Shown: positions 16,740-25,818, counted from the first letter of the stretch. The stretch: DNA of 64,000 nucleotides from Pseudomonadota bacterium (GCA_023436885.1 JAEZHI010000031.1:62001-126000), one strand, 5' to 3'. A program made the numbers and translations. Notes: a model not told the origin generated them from the sequence alone.

Positions 16740-17903
16740 ATGTCCTCTCGTCCTTCGCCTCAGGCTGTCGTCGCCGGCCTGATCGCTGCCTTCGTCGGCT
16801 TTGGCGGTGCCTTTACCGTCGTGGTGCGTGGGCTTTCGGCGGCGGGCGCCTCCCCTGCTGAAGTCGCGTCGGGTCTCATGGCGGTCACCGTCGCCATGGG
16901 CCTGTCCGGTATTATATTGAGCCTGAAGTTTCGAATGCCCGTATCGGTTGCCTGGTCGACGCCAGGCGCAGCATTGCTTGCTTCTTCTGGCGCGGTCAGC
17001 GGTGGGTACTCCTATGCGGTCGGCGCCTTCCTGATCACGGGCGCTCTCCTGATGCTTTCGGGCGTAATAAAGCCACTCGGCCGCGCAGTCGCTGCCATTC
17101 CAGCACCCATAGCTTCAGCAATGCTAGCTGGCGTGTTGCTCTCCCTCTGTCTGGCGCCGGTCAAAGCTGTTGCTGTCTCGCCAATTGCCGGCCTCGCCGT
17201 GGTGTTGACTTGGCTGATCGTCGGGTTGTGGCGCAAAGTTCTCGCCGTTCCGGCAGCCGTCATTGTCGCCGCAGTTATAATAGGAGCGACCACACCAATA
17301 CCGGACGCGGTAACCCAAGGCTTGATTCCCGCGCCACTGCTTGTTGTCCCTCATTTCAGCTTTGCTGCGCTGATCGGCACGGCGTTACCGCTCTATGTCG
17401 TCACCATGGCTGCTCAGAACATTCCCGGCATGGCCGTTCTGAACGCCAACAACTACCGGCCGGAGTTCGGCCCCATTCTGAGGAACACGGGTGCCTTCAC
17501 TCTTCTTGCTGCGCCGTTCGGAGGGCATGCCGTCAATCTCGCCGCCATCACCGCCGCTCTTTGTGCCGGACCGGACGCCGATCCCGATAAGGATAATCGG
17601 TATTGGGCCGCCGTCGTCTGTGGCGTTGCCTACGTCATTGTGGGTTTGATTTCCGGGGCCGCTACAGCCTTCATCGCTGCAGCGCCGCCGGTGCTGATCG
17701 AAGCCGTCGCCGGTCTTGCGCTGCTCGGAGCCTTTGGCGCCTCCACATCGACAGCCTTGTCCGCCCCTGAAACTCGAGAGGCCGCCGTCGTCACTTTCCT
17801 CGTCACGGCATCTGGAGTCGGCTTCCTCGGAATCCCTGGCGCATTCTGGGGATTGATCGCCGGAATCGCCATTCACTTCATCAACCGCTTCAGGGTTGCC
17901 TGA
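16740..17903 (+). CDS. benE: BenE-family transporter (benzoate/H+ symporter type)
   Basis: Inner-membrane carrier of 387 residues with about 11-12 predicted helices. Family features include VVAGLIAAFVGFGGAFTVVV at the start, SLKFRMPVSVAWSTPGAALL and a central GTALPLYVVTMAAQNIPGMA. FGGHAVNLAAITAALCAGPD follows, the conserved stretch of the BenE group. No benzoate catabolic genes are nearby, so the real substrate may be another aromatic or purine-like acid. The start has only a weak ribosome-binding site. Confidence 0.85.
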   Translation: MSSRPSPQAVVAGLIAAFVGFGGAFTVVVRGLSAAGASPAEVASGLMAVTVAMGLSGIILSLKFRMPVSVAWSTPGAALLASSGAVSGGYSYAVGAFLITGALLMLSGVIKPLGRAVAAIPAPIASAMLAGVLLSLCLAPVKAVAVSPIAGLAVVLTWLIVGLWRKVLAVPAAVIVAAVIIGATTPIPDAVTQGLIPAPLLVVPHFSFAALIGTALPLYVVTMAAQNIPGMAVLNANNYRPEFGPILRNTGAFTLLAAPFGGHAVNLAAITAALCAGPDADPDKDNRYWAAVVCGVAYVIVGLISGAATAFIAAAPPVLIEAVAGLALLGAFGASTSTALSAPETREAAVVTFLVTASGVGFLGIPGAFWGLIAGIAIHFINRFRVA

Positions 17904-17925
17904 CGGATCGCATCGGATCCACGTA

Positions 17926-18498
17926 ATGCTCTATTTAGTAAGACACGGACAAACGCTCTGGAACACCGAGGCGCGTTTCCAGGGCCAATATGACTCGCCT
18001 CTCACTGAAGTCGGCAAAGGTCAGGCAACCCGCATCGGCCAGGCGCTTGCCGCGGAGATCGGTCCCCGCGCCGAGCCGATTAGAGCCTACGTCAGCCCGC
18101 TTGGCCGAACCCGTGCTACGGCATCGCTGATTGCTCGGTCACTACCAATGAGGATCATAGAGGAGCCAAACTTGATGGAGGTTCATTTTGGTGACTGGGA
18201 GGGCCTCACGCGCGAAGATATTCTGTCGCGCTTCGGCAAAGACAAATCCATCCGCCCAATCGATTGGCAGTTCCAGGCCCCCGGCGGAGAAACCCTTGAT
18301 ACCGTCCTTGCCCGAGTGGGGGCATGGTACGCAACCGTCGAAGCTCCGGCAGTCATCATTACACATGGCATCATCAGTCGTCTGGTGCGAGGGCTTTATG
18401 GGGGGCTAAGTCACGAGGAAATGCTGAAGCTGCCGGTGTCGCAGGACGGCTACTTCCGGCTTGATAGCGGCCAGATGGATTTCGTTCCCGCTCCCTGA
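17926..18498 (+). CDS. Histidine phosphatase family protein (phosphoglycerate mutase-like)
   Basis: A cytosolic phosphatase of 190 residues. The catalytic RHG motif is in LYLVRHGQTLWN at the N-terminus. The second Arg is in SPLGRTRATA, the proton donor Glu is in EVHFGDWEG, and the second His is in VIITHGIISR. Together they complete the catalytic set. I use the ATG at 17926, 22 bases after the benE-like stop. The substrate is unknown; small sugar phosphates or alpha-ribazole phosphate are typical for such short members. Confidence 0.88.
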   Translation: MLYLVRHGQTLWNTEARFQGQYDSPLTEVGKGQATRIGQALAAEIGPRAEPIRAYVSPLGRTRATASLIARSLPMRIIEEPNLMEVHFGDWEGLTREDILSRFGKDKSIRPIDWQFQAPGGETLDTVLARVGAWYATVEAPAVIITHGIISRLVRGLYGGLSHEEMLKLPVSQDGYFRLDSGQMDFVPAP

Positions 18499-18526
18499 CG
18501 AACTGCAGCTAAACCTTGCAGGTTTC

Positions 18527-18545
18527 ATTGACCGAACTGGTCAAT
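18527..18545 (+). terminator. Hairpin downstream of the histidine phosphatase gene
   Basis: ATTGACC (18527-18533) and GGTCAAT (18539-18545) pair perfectly around a 5-base loop; a smaller AAACC/GGTTT pair lies just before it (18511-18525). A T run is absent. It may end the benE-phosphatase transcript or act as an operator for the next gene. Confidence 0.3.
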
Positions 18546-18598
18546 TCCTGGTGTTGTGGGCGTGATAGACCACCTCCGGCCTCGCCAGGATAGCGGTT

Positions 18599-19318
18599 AT
18601 GCCGTATGGTCATTCCATCATGACCTTCTGGCAGCAATTCTCCGCCGTCATCGCCCGCATTCCCGATGCGGTCACCTGCGTATTCCAGTGCGTCGTGGAC
18701 GTGCTACGTGAAACGCTGTCTGCGGACGCCCGCCGTGGCGTGGCTTTTACGTCGGCGATGATTGCCCTCTCAGCCAAGATGGCCAAGGCGGATGGCGTCG
18801 TGACGGCCGACGAAGTGGCGGTGGTCGAGCGCCTTTTCCAGGTGCCGCCTGAGGAGAAGCGTCACGTTGCCCGCCTCTTCAATCTCGCCAAGCAGGACAT
18901 CGCTGGCTACGAGTATTATGCCGAGCGGATCCATGCCCTTTATCAAGAGGACATGGAAACGCTCGAGGATATATTGGATGGCCTGTTCGTGATCGCAACG
19001 GCCGACGGTAGCCTGCATGACGGCGAGCTGACCTTCCTCCAGACCGTCGCCGGCATCTTCCGCCTTCCCCAGGCTGCCTTCCATCGCGTGTTCGCCCGGC
19101 ACGTCGGTGAGGACGCGCGTTGCCCCTACGCCGTTCTGGGTCTTCCGCCCGATGCCGATGATGAGGCGGTGAAGAAGGCATGGCGTAAGCTGGTTGCTGA
19201 GCACCATCCCGACCGGCTCCAGGCGCGTGGTCTGCCAGCCGATTTCATTCGTGTGGCAACGGAGCGGATGGCGACCATCAATGCCGCTTACAGTGCCATC
19301 ACGCGCCAAGCGGCATAG
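18599..19318 (+). CDS. TerB-like / DnaJ-domain protein (DjlA-like)
   Basis: A protein of 239 residues. Residues 45-160 form an all-helical TerB-like domain (MIALSAKMAKADGVVTADEV, repeated as GLFVIATADGSLHDGELTFL). Residues 172-236 are a J domain with the essential HPD in LVAEHHPDRLQARG. J domains stimulate the ATPase of DnaK, so the TerB part probably selects a client or site. Unlike enterobacterial DjlA there is no clear membrane anchor, and the N-terminal 40 residues are only amphipathic. An ATG seven codons in (18620) is an alternative start. It is followed by a GNAT gene on the same strand, 75 bases on. Confidence 0.88.
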   Translation: MPYGHSIMTFWQQFSAVIARIPDAVTCVFQCVVDVLRETLSADARRGVAFTSAMIALSAKMAKADGVVTADEVAVVERLFQVPPEEKRHVARLFNLAKQDIAGYEYYAERIHALYQEDMETLEDILDGLFVIATADGSLHDGELTFLQTVAGIFRLPQAAFHRVFARHVGEDARCPYAVLGLPPDADDEAVKKAWRKLVAEHHPDRLQARGLPADFIRVATERMATINAAYSAITRQAA

Positions 19319-19393
19319 CGGCACTGTCACTTTCATCGATTTTGAAGAGACTAGACTTCCGGCTTCCCTTCGCTTCGGCTAAAGACGGGGGCC

Positions 19394-20029
19394 ATGACAG
19401 ATCCGACCTTTCTTCCTGACGGCTACCATGCCCTCGCCCCCGGCAAGCTTGCGAACCTTGTCACGTTCCTGGAGATGACGGAGCGACCGGCAAAGCCGTC
19501 AAAGCAGCCCCCCGTCGGCTTTTCCCTGGAAGCGGTCAAAAGCTGGAATACGGACGATTTCCTCGACCTCTATCGCGAGATCGGTTGGGAATGGCTGTGG
19601 AGTTCACGCCTCTTGATGTCGCGTGAGAAGCTCCAGGCAAAGCTTGCCGCATCGCATATGCGGTGCTGGTGCCCTGTTCGTGGCGGACGCCGCATGGGCA
19701 TTGTTGAAATGGATATCTCCAAGCCCAACGAGACCGAAATATCTTTCTTCGGTCTGGTTCCCGATGCGGTTGGTGGTGGCATCGGTGGATGGTTGATGCG
19801 GGAAGCCATCGAGATCGCCTTTGCAAGACCGGGTGTAGGGCGCTTGTGGCTGCACACCTGTCATTTCGACAGTCCCCAAGCCCTCCCCTTCTACATGCAC
19901 TTGGGTTTCAAGCCCTATGCTCGGGCGGTCGAGGTGCACGACGATGCCCGTCTCCTTGGGCAACTAGACGAGAGCGCGGGCCCGCACGTACCGATCATAA
20001 GGAACGCGCGCGCACCCGACCTCGACTGA
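19394..20029 (+). CDS. GNAT-family N-acetyltransferase
   Basis: A single-domain acetyl-CoA-dependent transferase, 211 residues. The acetyl-CoA-binding loop is the DAVGGGIGGWLM segment near residue 120, preceded by a strand EISFFGLVP. The C-terminal half has SPQALPFYMHLGFKPYARAV, the usual GNAT motif B. The acceptor is unknown; related alphaproteobacterial proteins are annotated only as acetyltransferases. It lies 75 bases after the TerB-DnaJ gene and 115 bases before amn. Confidence 0.85.
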   Translation: MTDPTFLPDGYHALAPGKLANLVTFLEMTERPAKPSKQPPVGFSLEAVKSWNTDDFLDLYREIGWEWLWSSRLLMSREKLQAKLAASHMRCWCPVRGGRRMGIVEMDISKPNETEISFFGLVPDAVGGGIGGWLMREAIEIAFARPGVGRLWLHTCHFDSPQALPFYMHLGFKPYARAVEVHDDARLLGQLDESAGPHVPIIRNARAPDLD

Positions 20030-20144
20030 AGGCGCAAACGGCTTGGAACACAAACGGACTGGTTTCGTCGTCATCTTGTGGTATTGACCTTGCGGTACTA
20101 GCCCGTGGGTGACAACCCGGTGGGCACGTACCGAAGAGACCGAC

Positions 20145-21644
20145 ATGATCGCATCCGAGCGCCCGGCTCCCGTTTTCATCGATAGTCCCCCCCGCCTGCC
20201 CATGACGAGTTTCCGCGATGCGGAAGCGGCGGTTGATCGTCTGATCGAGATTTATGCCCGCAATACCGCCTTTCTTCGCTCGTCCTTTGAGGCTGTTGTT
20301 CAGGGCTCCGTTCCTGATGGCCGCATTCGCGCCTATTACCCGCTGATCCGCGTATCGACCGACACCCATGGCCGCGCGGACTCCCGCCTTTCCTACGGCC
20401 AGTTCAGCGGCCCGGGCGTCTACGAAACAACGGTGTCGCGGCCCGAGTTGTTCAGGGCCTACCTCGTCGACCAATTGACCGTGATCATCCGCAACTACGA
20501 TGCGCCGATCGAAATCGGCGAGAGTTCGCTGCCGATCCCGCTGCACTTCGCCTTCTACGAAGGGGCTTACGTCGAAGGCGCGTTGATGGATACCCTGCCG
20601 CGTCCGCTGCGCGACATGTTCGACGTGCCTGACCTTGCGGTAACCGATGACGCCATCGTCAACGGCACGCTCGACCCGAAGATAGGCGACCCACTTCCGC
20701 TCGCGCCATTCACGGCGCCGCGCGTCGACTATTCGCTGCACCGGCTGCAGCACTACACAGCCACGTCGCCGCGCTTCTTCCAGAACTTCGTGCTTTTCAC
20801 GAACTACCAGTTCTACGTCGATGAGTTTGCAGCGCGCGCCCGCGAAATGATGGCTTCAGGCCAGAGCGATTACGTAGCCTTCGTCGAGCCCGGCAATCAG
20901 GTCACACCGCTCGGCGAGGCTGCACCGACGGAAGGCGATGAACTGCCGCGCCTGCCGCAGATGCCTGCCTATCACCTGGTACGCGAGGATCATTCCGGCA
21001 TCACGTTGGTCAATATCGGTGTTGGACCATCCAATGCCAAGACAATCACCGACCATGTCGCCGTCCTGCGCCCGCATGCCTGGGTGATGCTTGGCCACTG
21101 CGCCGGCCTCAGAAACAGCCAGGCGCTCGGCGATTATGTCCTGGCCCATGGTTATGTTCGCGACGACCACGTGCTCGATGCGGATCTGCCGCTGTGGATC
21201 CCCATTCCGCCGCTCGCCGAAATCCAGGTGGCACTGGAAGGATCGGTCGCCGAGGTCACCGGCCTCAGGGACCTCGAGCTCAAACGCATCATGCGTACCG
21301 GCACCGTTGCCACCATCGACAACCGCAACTGGGAACTGCGCGACCAGCGCGAGCCGGTCCAGCGTTTCTCGCAGTCTCGCGCCATCGGGCTCGACATGGA
21401 GTCGGCGACAATCGCCGCCAACGGCTTCCGCTTCCGCGTGCCTTACGGAACTTTGCTCTGCGTCTCCGACAAACCCCTGCACGGCGAACTGAAACTGCCG
21501 GGCATGGCCAGCGCCTTCTATCGCCGCCAAGTCAGCCAGCACCTGACCATCGGGATTCGCGCCATGGAGAAGCTGCGCGAGATGGCACCGGAACGGCTGC
21601 ATTCGCGCAAGCTACGCTCCTTCATGGAAACGGCCTTCCAATAA
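20145..21644 (+). CDS. amn: AMP nucleosidase
   Basis: Hydrolyses AMP to adenine and ribose 5-phosphate and so helps set the adenylate pool. I use the ATG at 20145 (AAGAGA eight bases upstream), which gives 499 residues; a GTG 12 codons earlier is also in frame. The N-terminal AMP-nucleosidase domain holds RAYYPLIRVSTDTHGRADSR and YVEGALMD. The C-terminal phosphorylase-like fold holds VMLGHCAGLRNSQALGDYV and the nucleoside-binding GLDMESATIAANG. The length matches family members of about 490-500 residues. Confidence 0.94.
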   Translation: MIASERPAPVFIDSPPRLPMTSFRDAEAAVDRLIEIYARNTAFLRSSFEAVVQGSVPDGRIRAYYPLIRVSTDTHGRADSRLSYGQFSGPGVYETTVSRPELFRAYLVDQLTVIIRNYDAPIEIGESSLPIPLHFAFYEGAYVEGALMDTLPRPLRDMFDVPDLAVTDDAIVNGTLDPKIGDPLPLAPFTAPRVDYSLHRLQHYTATSPRFFQNFVLFTNYQFYVDEFAARAREMMASGQSDYVAFVEPGNQVTPLGEAAPTEGDELPRLPQMPAYHLVREDHSGITLVNIGVGPSNAKTITDHVAVLRPHAWVMLGHCAGLRNSQALGDYVLAHGYVRDDHVLDADLPLWIPIPPLAEIQVALEGSVAEVTGLRDLELKRIMRTGTVATIDNRNWELRDQREPVQRFSQSRAIGLDMESATIAANGFRFRVPYGTLLCVSDKPLHGELKLPGMASAFYRRQVSQHLTIGIRAMEKLREMAPERLHSRKLRSFMETAFQ

Positions 21645-21701
21645 GGCCCTTTCCGTATCCCGCAAAACCAACCTTGATGCCGCACCAACCCGGATGAACT
21701 G

Positions 21702-22379
21702 ATGCTCACTATTTTTGACTGCGACGGCGTACTCATCGATTCAGAAATCATTTCCGCGACTGTCACTGCGGAAATCCTCAACGATGAGGGTATCGCCATG
21801 ACTGCAGAAGAAGTGACATCGCGCTTCGCGGGCCTCGCCAGCGGTGAGATGGAGGCGATCCTCTCCGAGGAAACCGGACTCCCCGTGAGCGGACGCATCA
21901 AGGAACGCATCCAGGCGGAGTTCGATCGCCGCATCGTCCACGTCAAGGCAGTCCCAGGCGTTGCTGACCTGCTCGATACGCTCGACGGACCTCGTTGCGT
22001 CGGCTCCAACGCCGACTCGGCTTATCTCAAGCGCGCCCTCACCAGCGCCGGGCTCTACGATCGGTTCAAGCCTTACGTGTTTTCGGCCGGCGAGGTCGGA
22101 ACGCGCAAAGGCAAGCCTGATCCGAATGTCTTCCTGTATGCCGCACAAGAACTCGGTGTGGCGCCTTCCGACACCATCGTGATCGAGGATTCATTCGCAG
22201 GCGTAACCGCTGCGGTTCGAGCCGGCATGCGAGCGATCGGCTTTACAGGTGGTGCCCACTCTTGGCCCGGCCATGCCGATGCTCTGATGGAGGCCGGGGC
22301 GGAGACGGTTGTGCGGCGGCACTCCGACATTCTCGCTGTGATCGAGGCTTTCGGCAGTTGGGATGGCCGCGGCGTTTAG
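21702..22379 (+). CDS. HAD-superfamily phosphatase (beta-phosphoglucomutase-like)
   Basis: A cytosolic phosphatase or mutase of 225 residues. Motif I is FDCDGVLIDSE, motif II is in GSNAD, motif III is the Lys in GKPDPNVFLYAA and motif IV is VIEDSFAGVTAA. The helical cap lies between motifs I and II. This is the subfamily of phosphoglycolate and sugar-phosphate phosphatases; the substrate cannot be told from sequence. It lies 57 bases after amn, so it could act on ribose phosphates, but that is only context. Confidence 0.88.
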   Translation: MLTIFDCDGVLIDSEIISATVTAEILNDEGIAMTAEEVTSRFAGLASGEMEAILSEETGLPVSGRIKERIQAEFDRRIVHVKAVPGVADLLDTLDGPRCVGSNADSAYLKRALTSAGLYDRFKPYVFSAGEVGTRKGKPDPNVFLYAAQELGVAPSDTIVIEDSFAGVTAAVRAGMRAIGFTGGAHSWPGHADALMEAGAETVVRRHSDILAVIEAFGSWDGRGV

Positions 22380-22387
22380 TTGCCGGA

Positions 22388-22419
22388 GAGATCGGCGCGG
22401 CTCTGAAAGCGCCGATCTC
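22388..22419. terminator. Bidirectional terminator between convergent genes
   Basis: Perfect 11-base arms (22388-22398 and 22409-22419) around a 10-base loop, placed between the HAD phosphatase stop (22379) and the stop of the minus-strand secreted protein (22430). Confidence 0.7.
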
Positions 22420-22429
22420 ACTTCACGTT

Positions 22430-22957
22430 TCAGTGCTTCAGGATTTCCTTCAGAGCATCGGCAAGCGAATAGCGATCACTCCCTTCGCCCGAGACAACGT
22501 CGGCTATGACCGGGCGGCCACTTTCGGCAATGACGCGGAAGTGGATCTCCGAGACGGCATTGCGTTCCTCGTCTGAGGCATCCTCCATGCAGGAGAAGCG
22601 CTTGAAACGAGCAACGACATCGGTCGCGGCTCCGTCCTTGGCACCTGCCTGAATGGTCAGTTCTTCCAGAGGACAGCCGTCCTGCCCAAGAATGATCGGG
22701 TCATAATCGAAGGGGCTTCCTTCAACCCCTTCTGCGTCCATGGCAGGATGCTTGGTCGCTTCAGTGTAGAGCGCTCGTATCTCTTTGCTGAAGTTGCCGA
22801 TGTGGGCGGCATCGAAATAGTCGACAGCTTCTCCATCGGTGTTGGACCAGAGAGCAGTTGCCACGTCCATGACGGCGTGTACCGGTGACGTGACATCAGC
22901 GGCCCTTGCCGGCCCCGCGAGACACAAGGACAGGGCAACAAGAAAGTACTTCAGCAT
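22430..22957 (-). CDS. Secreted protein of unknown function (possibly DUF3828-like)
   Basis: A protein of 175 residues from the ATG at 22957. Residues 1-20 are a clean signal peptide ending GPARA-AD, so export to the periplasm is likely. The mature part has one pair of Cys (GCPLEE and FSCMED), which could form a disulfide. A central SPFDYDPIILGQDGC resembles the DUF3828 family, but this is a weak match from memory. An in-frame ATG 22 codons upstream would bury the signal peptide, so I reject it. It is convergent with the HAD gene and downstream of the FliK pair, with no evident partner. Confidence 0.7.
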   Translation of the reverse strand: MLKYFLVALSLCLAGPARAADVTSPVHAVMDVATALWSNTDGEAVDYFDAAHIGNFSKEIRALYTEATKHPAMDAEGVEGSPFDYDPIILGQDGCPLEELTIQAGAKDGAATDVVARFKRFSCMEDASDEERNAVSEIHFRVIAESGRPVIADVVSGEGSDRYSLADALKEILKH

Positions 22958-23048
22958 CGGGAATCCAATCGTCGCCTTGCGCGAAATCCGGGCGACATTA
23001 AGCATTCGCAACGGACCGCGCAATTGGCGAACCTCTCAGCAAAAACGA

Positions 23049-23309
23049 TCATGCTTTCTTTGCTGCTCGCAGCACGGCAGCAATCACTGCGGCGACAGCC
23101 TTATAGAGATCGACCGGAATCGTTTCGTCGAGTTTCAGCGTGGAAAGCGCATCGGCAAGCGCCGGATTTTCCTCCACCGGAACCCCGGCCTCCCTGGCCT
23201 TTTCGATGATCGCATCAGCGACCGCGCCTTTTCCCGTCGCAACCACCTTTGGAGCTTCGGGCGCGGCATACTGGAGGGCTATGGCCTTCCGGATGTCCTT
23301 TTCGCTCAT
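23049..23309 (-). CDS. FlhB C-terminal-domain-like protein (EscU/YscU/HrcU family)
   Basis: A protein of 86 residues that corresponds only to the cytoplasmic tail of the flagellar export switch FlhB. It has AIALQY, then PKVVATGKGAVADAI, GVPVEENPALADAL and IPVDLYKAVAAVIAAVL, all in FlhB order. It begins just after where FlhB has its self-cleaving NPTH motif and lacks the membrane part, so it resembles the released C-terminal fragment. Its ATG overlaps the fliK-like stop (ATGA), so both are made together. Stand-alone FlhB tails (COG2257) are known beside fliK in some bacteria and can replace the natural fragment in export switching; that role is inferred here. Confidence 0.87.
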   Translation of the reverse strand: MSEKDIRKAIALQYAAPEAPKVVATGKGAVADAIIEKAREAGVPVEENPALADALSTLKLDETIPVDLYKAVAAVIAAVLRAAKKA

Positions 23310-25729
23310 AGCTGCAGATCCAGGCGGTGACTGGGGACGATGGTTGCATCCTCATGTCCCTCGGGAGGATGCCCGCGGTGTAAATCAACGCCAGCCACCA
23401 CCATGCCTTCCTGCTCTAGGCCAAGCACGATATTCTCCCGCTCCGCTTCCATGCGGACCAGCCCATCATCGCTCTCACACCAGACGCCCACCGCTACACG
23501 GCGGCCGTCCATCAAGCCCACGCGAACGGCGACCGGGCCGAGGGGAGCAATGTCGAAGGCTATGTCCACCTGGAATACCCGGCGCGGCGGAGCGCCGGGT
23601 TCGCTCGGCGCATGGTCGTCTCGCTCAATGCGGAGCTGGGCGATTGACGTTCCATTCGGCCCGGCGATGGGGATTTCCATCACAAACGCCTGCGCGACCT
23701 GAGCGGTTTTCGAATCCCGACTCTCGGCAGTCACCGCCTGATGCAGGAAGACGCGGGACAACGAACGCTCAGCCTCGCCAAGAGCGCGACCAGCCAGCGT
23801 TTCCGTAGAGCTCGAATCGGCCTCTTCGCTGCCCGGAGGAGCGACAGCGGGTTGGCCACGAACCGGCCCGCCCTTGCGCGGCGGCTGCGGTCGATCGACA
23901 CGAGGCGCCGTACCATCATCGCTCGCCCCATCAAGGCTGGCCATCACATCTGCATTGCGGCCGAGCCAGGTAACAAGCTCCCTACGCAAGAGATCGAGAG
24001 CCCCCTTGAGATCGAGGCCAAGCTCCGCGGGTATCATCGACGGCGCAGCAGCCTGTGGCGCATTCAGCCGGGCAGGTACCTCCGGCACTGCGCCGAGTGG
24101 TGCCGCTGCCATACGGACCGATGGTGCCGCAGGTTGCACAGGCTCCGCCGAGGTTTGTGTCGAAGTGGCCGTTGGTAGGGAGGATTTAGGAGCTTGGGGT
24201 GAGACAGAGTCCGGCACATGCTCTGACGGCTGGGACACCCCCGGCGTGGTAGCCACCTGCGCCGGAAGGGCCGGTGCGGGACCGGCGGGCGCTTTCGAAG
24301 CAACCACTCCCGGTTGCGCATTCGGAAGGCTTTCGACGACGGAGGGCACAAAGGGCGCTCGATCACCCGCCGGACGAGACAGTCCGGCCTCGGTGGCAGG
24401 CGGCGCGGTGGCCGGAGACGACGCGGCGGGAGCAGGCTGTTGAGCCGGAACGGCAGGGGTGTCCGCGGGAGCCTGCGAGGCAACCGTCAGCGGCCTGCCG
24501 GGAGTCCACGGCGCGAATGAGCGGGTGGTTGGCGCTTCGCCTGATGGATGAGCAGGGAGAGCTTGTTGACTTGGTGCCTCGCCAGCAGGGACGGTGCCCG
24601 GTTGGGCGGATGTGACAAGCGCCGGCGGTCGCTCCCCAGTCGGAGCAGGAATCGCTGCCCCGGGTGCCGCAACCTTCTCTGCTAAGGCGGCAGGTATTTC
24701 GGACGCGACAGAGGAGGTCGCTTTCGAAAGCACGTCCTTCGCAGCCGGCGACGTCGGGAGAGTTTCGACGGGTTCGGCCGGCAAAAGTTGTGGTTGGGCC
24801 GATACTGGCGCATCGCGCCCGGTATCGGGGGGCGATGGCGGCCCACTATTCCCTAAAGGAGATGGCGCAGTGGGGCTTGCCGCCACCGGTACCTCTCCAG
24901 CAGAGCCTTGTTGAACCAACGCGCCAGCCGATTGCAGCAAGGGAACCGAAGCGGCAGCGGTCTGAGTAAACGCCGGCCCCGCCGGCACTGTTCGATTGCT
25001 GGAAGAAGCGGCCGCGGTTTCAGGTATCGCAGCAGGCGATGTCGTGTTGGGTGTGACGACAGCCGCCGTGGCCGGAGCCTCAGGAACACTCGAAGCCGCT
25101 GCCGGCGCCGACAACCCTCCAAGACGTCCGTAGGCCTGAGCGGCTGCAGCTGGCGTACCGCCGCTAGCGGGAGTCCCAACGTTACTGGATGACTGAGGTT
25201 GAGGAGAAGATGCCGGCCTTGTCGCAGGAGTCGACGTTGCGGGCGCTGGCGACGATATAGCGGGACGAGCCGCCACCTGGACATTATCCGCCGGAGGCCC
25301 ACCAAGTGCTTGGCGAACAGCAGGCGGCAAGGCAGCGGGCATATTGCCTGCAGCGACTGCCTCGTGGAACACGCCCGAGGATCGGATCGCCTGGGCTATC
25401 CTTTCCGGCGTCACATCACCCTCATCAAGGCGGAAAGACAACAGCGTGTTGACAGCAGCCTTCACGCTATCGGGCAAATCGGGCGCCTTGGCGAGTTCGG
25501 TCAAAGTGGCGTAGAGCGACGCAAGCCCACCCTGACGACCAAGCGCCTCGGCCACCGCTCTCTCAAGCAATGTGGTTTCTGGAATGATGGCAGCCGAGGG
25601 CTCAGCCGATATCGCTGCCTGGAGATCGAGAAGCGAACTTGCGGCGGTCTGCTGGGCGAGCGTTTTGCCAGGCTGACCGGAGTTCGCCTGGATTTTGTTG
25701 GTCACCGGCGGCAGCGAGCCAATCGCCAT
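23306..25729 (-). CDS. fliK: Flagellar hook-length control protein FliK-like
   Basis: An 807-residue protein. Residues 1-125 are structured. Residues 130-560 are a long low-complexity Pro/Ala/Ser/Thr-rich stretch, as expected for the flexible ruler part. The last 125 residues are the conserved Flg_hook domain: FVMEIPIAG near residue 682, GPVAVRVGLMDGRRVAVGVW and VLGLEQEGMVVAGVDLHRG. The protein stops hook growth by contacting FlhB; here its coupled neighbour is a stand-alone FlhB tail. No other flagellar genes occur in the window, so the pair is detached from the main flagellar locus. Confidence 0.85.
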   Translation of the reverse strand: MAIGSLPPVTNKIQANSGQPGKTLAQQTAASSLLDLQAAISAEPSAAIIPETTLLERAVAEALGRQGGLASLYATLTELAKAPDLPDSVKAAVNTLLSFRLDEGDVTPERIAQAIRSSGVFHEAVAAGNMPAALPPAVRQALGGPPADNVQVAARPAISSPAPATSTPATRPASSPQPQSSSNVGTPASGGTPAAAAQAYGRLGGLSAPAAASSVPEAPATAAVVTPNTTSPAAIPETAAASSSNRTVPAGPAFTQTAAASVPLLQSAGALVQQGSAGEVPVAASPTAPSPLGNSGPPSPPDTGRDAPVSAQPQLLPAEPVETLPTSPAAKDVLSKATSSVASEIPAALAEKVAAPGAAIPAPTGERPPALVTSAQPGTVPAGEAPSQQALPAHPSGEAPTTRSFAPWTPGRPLTVASQAPADTPAVPAQQPAPAASSPATAPPATEAGLSRPAGDRAPFVPSVVESLPNAQPGVVASKAPAGPAPALPAQVATTPGVSQPSEHVPDSVSPQAPKSSLPTATSTQTSAEPVQPAAPSVRMAAAPLGAVPEVPARLNAPQAAAPSMIPAELGLDLKGALDLLRRELVTWLGRNADVMASLDGASDDGTAPRVDRPQPPRKGGPVRGQPAVAPPGSEEADSSSTETLAGRALGEAERSLSRVFLHQAVTAESRDSKTAQVAQAFVMEIPIAGPNGTSIAQLRIERDDHAPSEPGAPPRRVFQVDIAFDIAPLGPVAVRVGLMDGRRVAVGVWCESDDGLVRMEAERENIVLGLEQEGMVVAGVDLHRGHPPEGHEDATIVPSHRLDLQL

Positions 25730-25818
25730 GGGCGTGTTCCCGAAAAAGGAGCATTCGGGAGGGTGCTTCGAAACGGGCCGTCTGGCAAGACGTTACATCG
25801 GCTCTGGCCCAATTTCGG

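Noticed and set aside
16508..16861. A plus-strand frame of 117 codons in the gap before the BenE-like gene
   Set aside because: It overlaps the BenE-like start in another frame, is basic and irregular, and has no motif.
20856..21602. A 248-codon minus-strand frame opposite amn
   Set aside because: Antisense of the AMP nucleosidase gene; no ribosome-binding site or motif.
23306..25729. Repetitive DNA or a CRISPR-like array inside the FliK-like gene
   Set aside because: The low-complexity Pro/Ala/Ser codons give a repetitive look, but there are no regular direct repeats with unique spacers.
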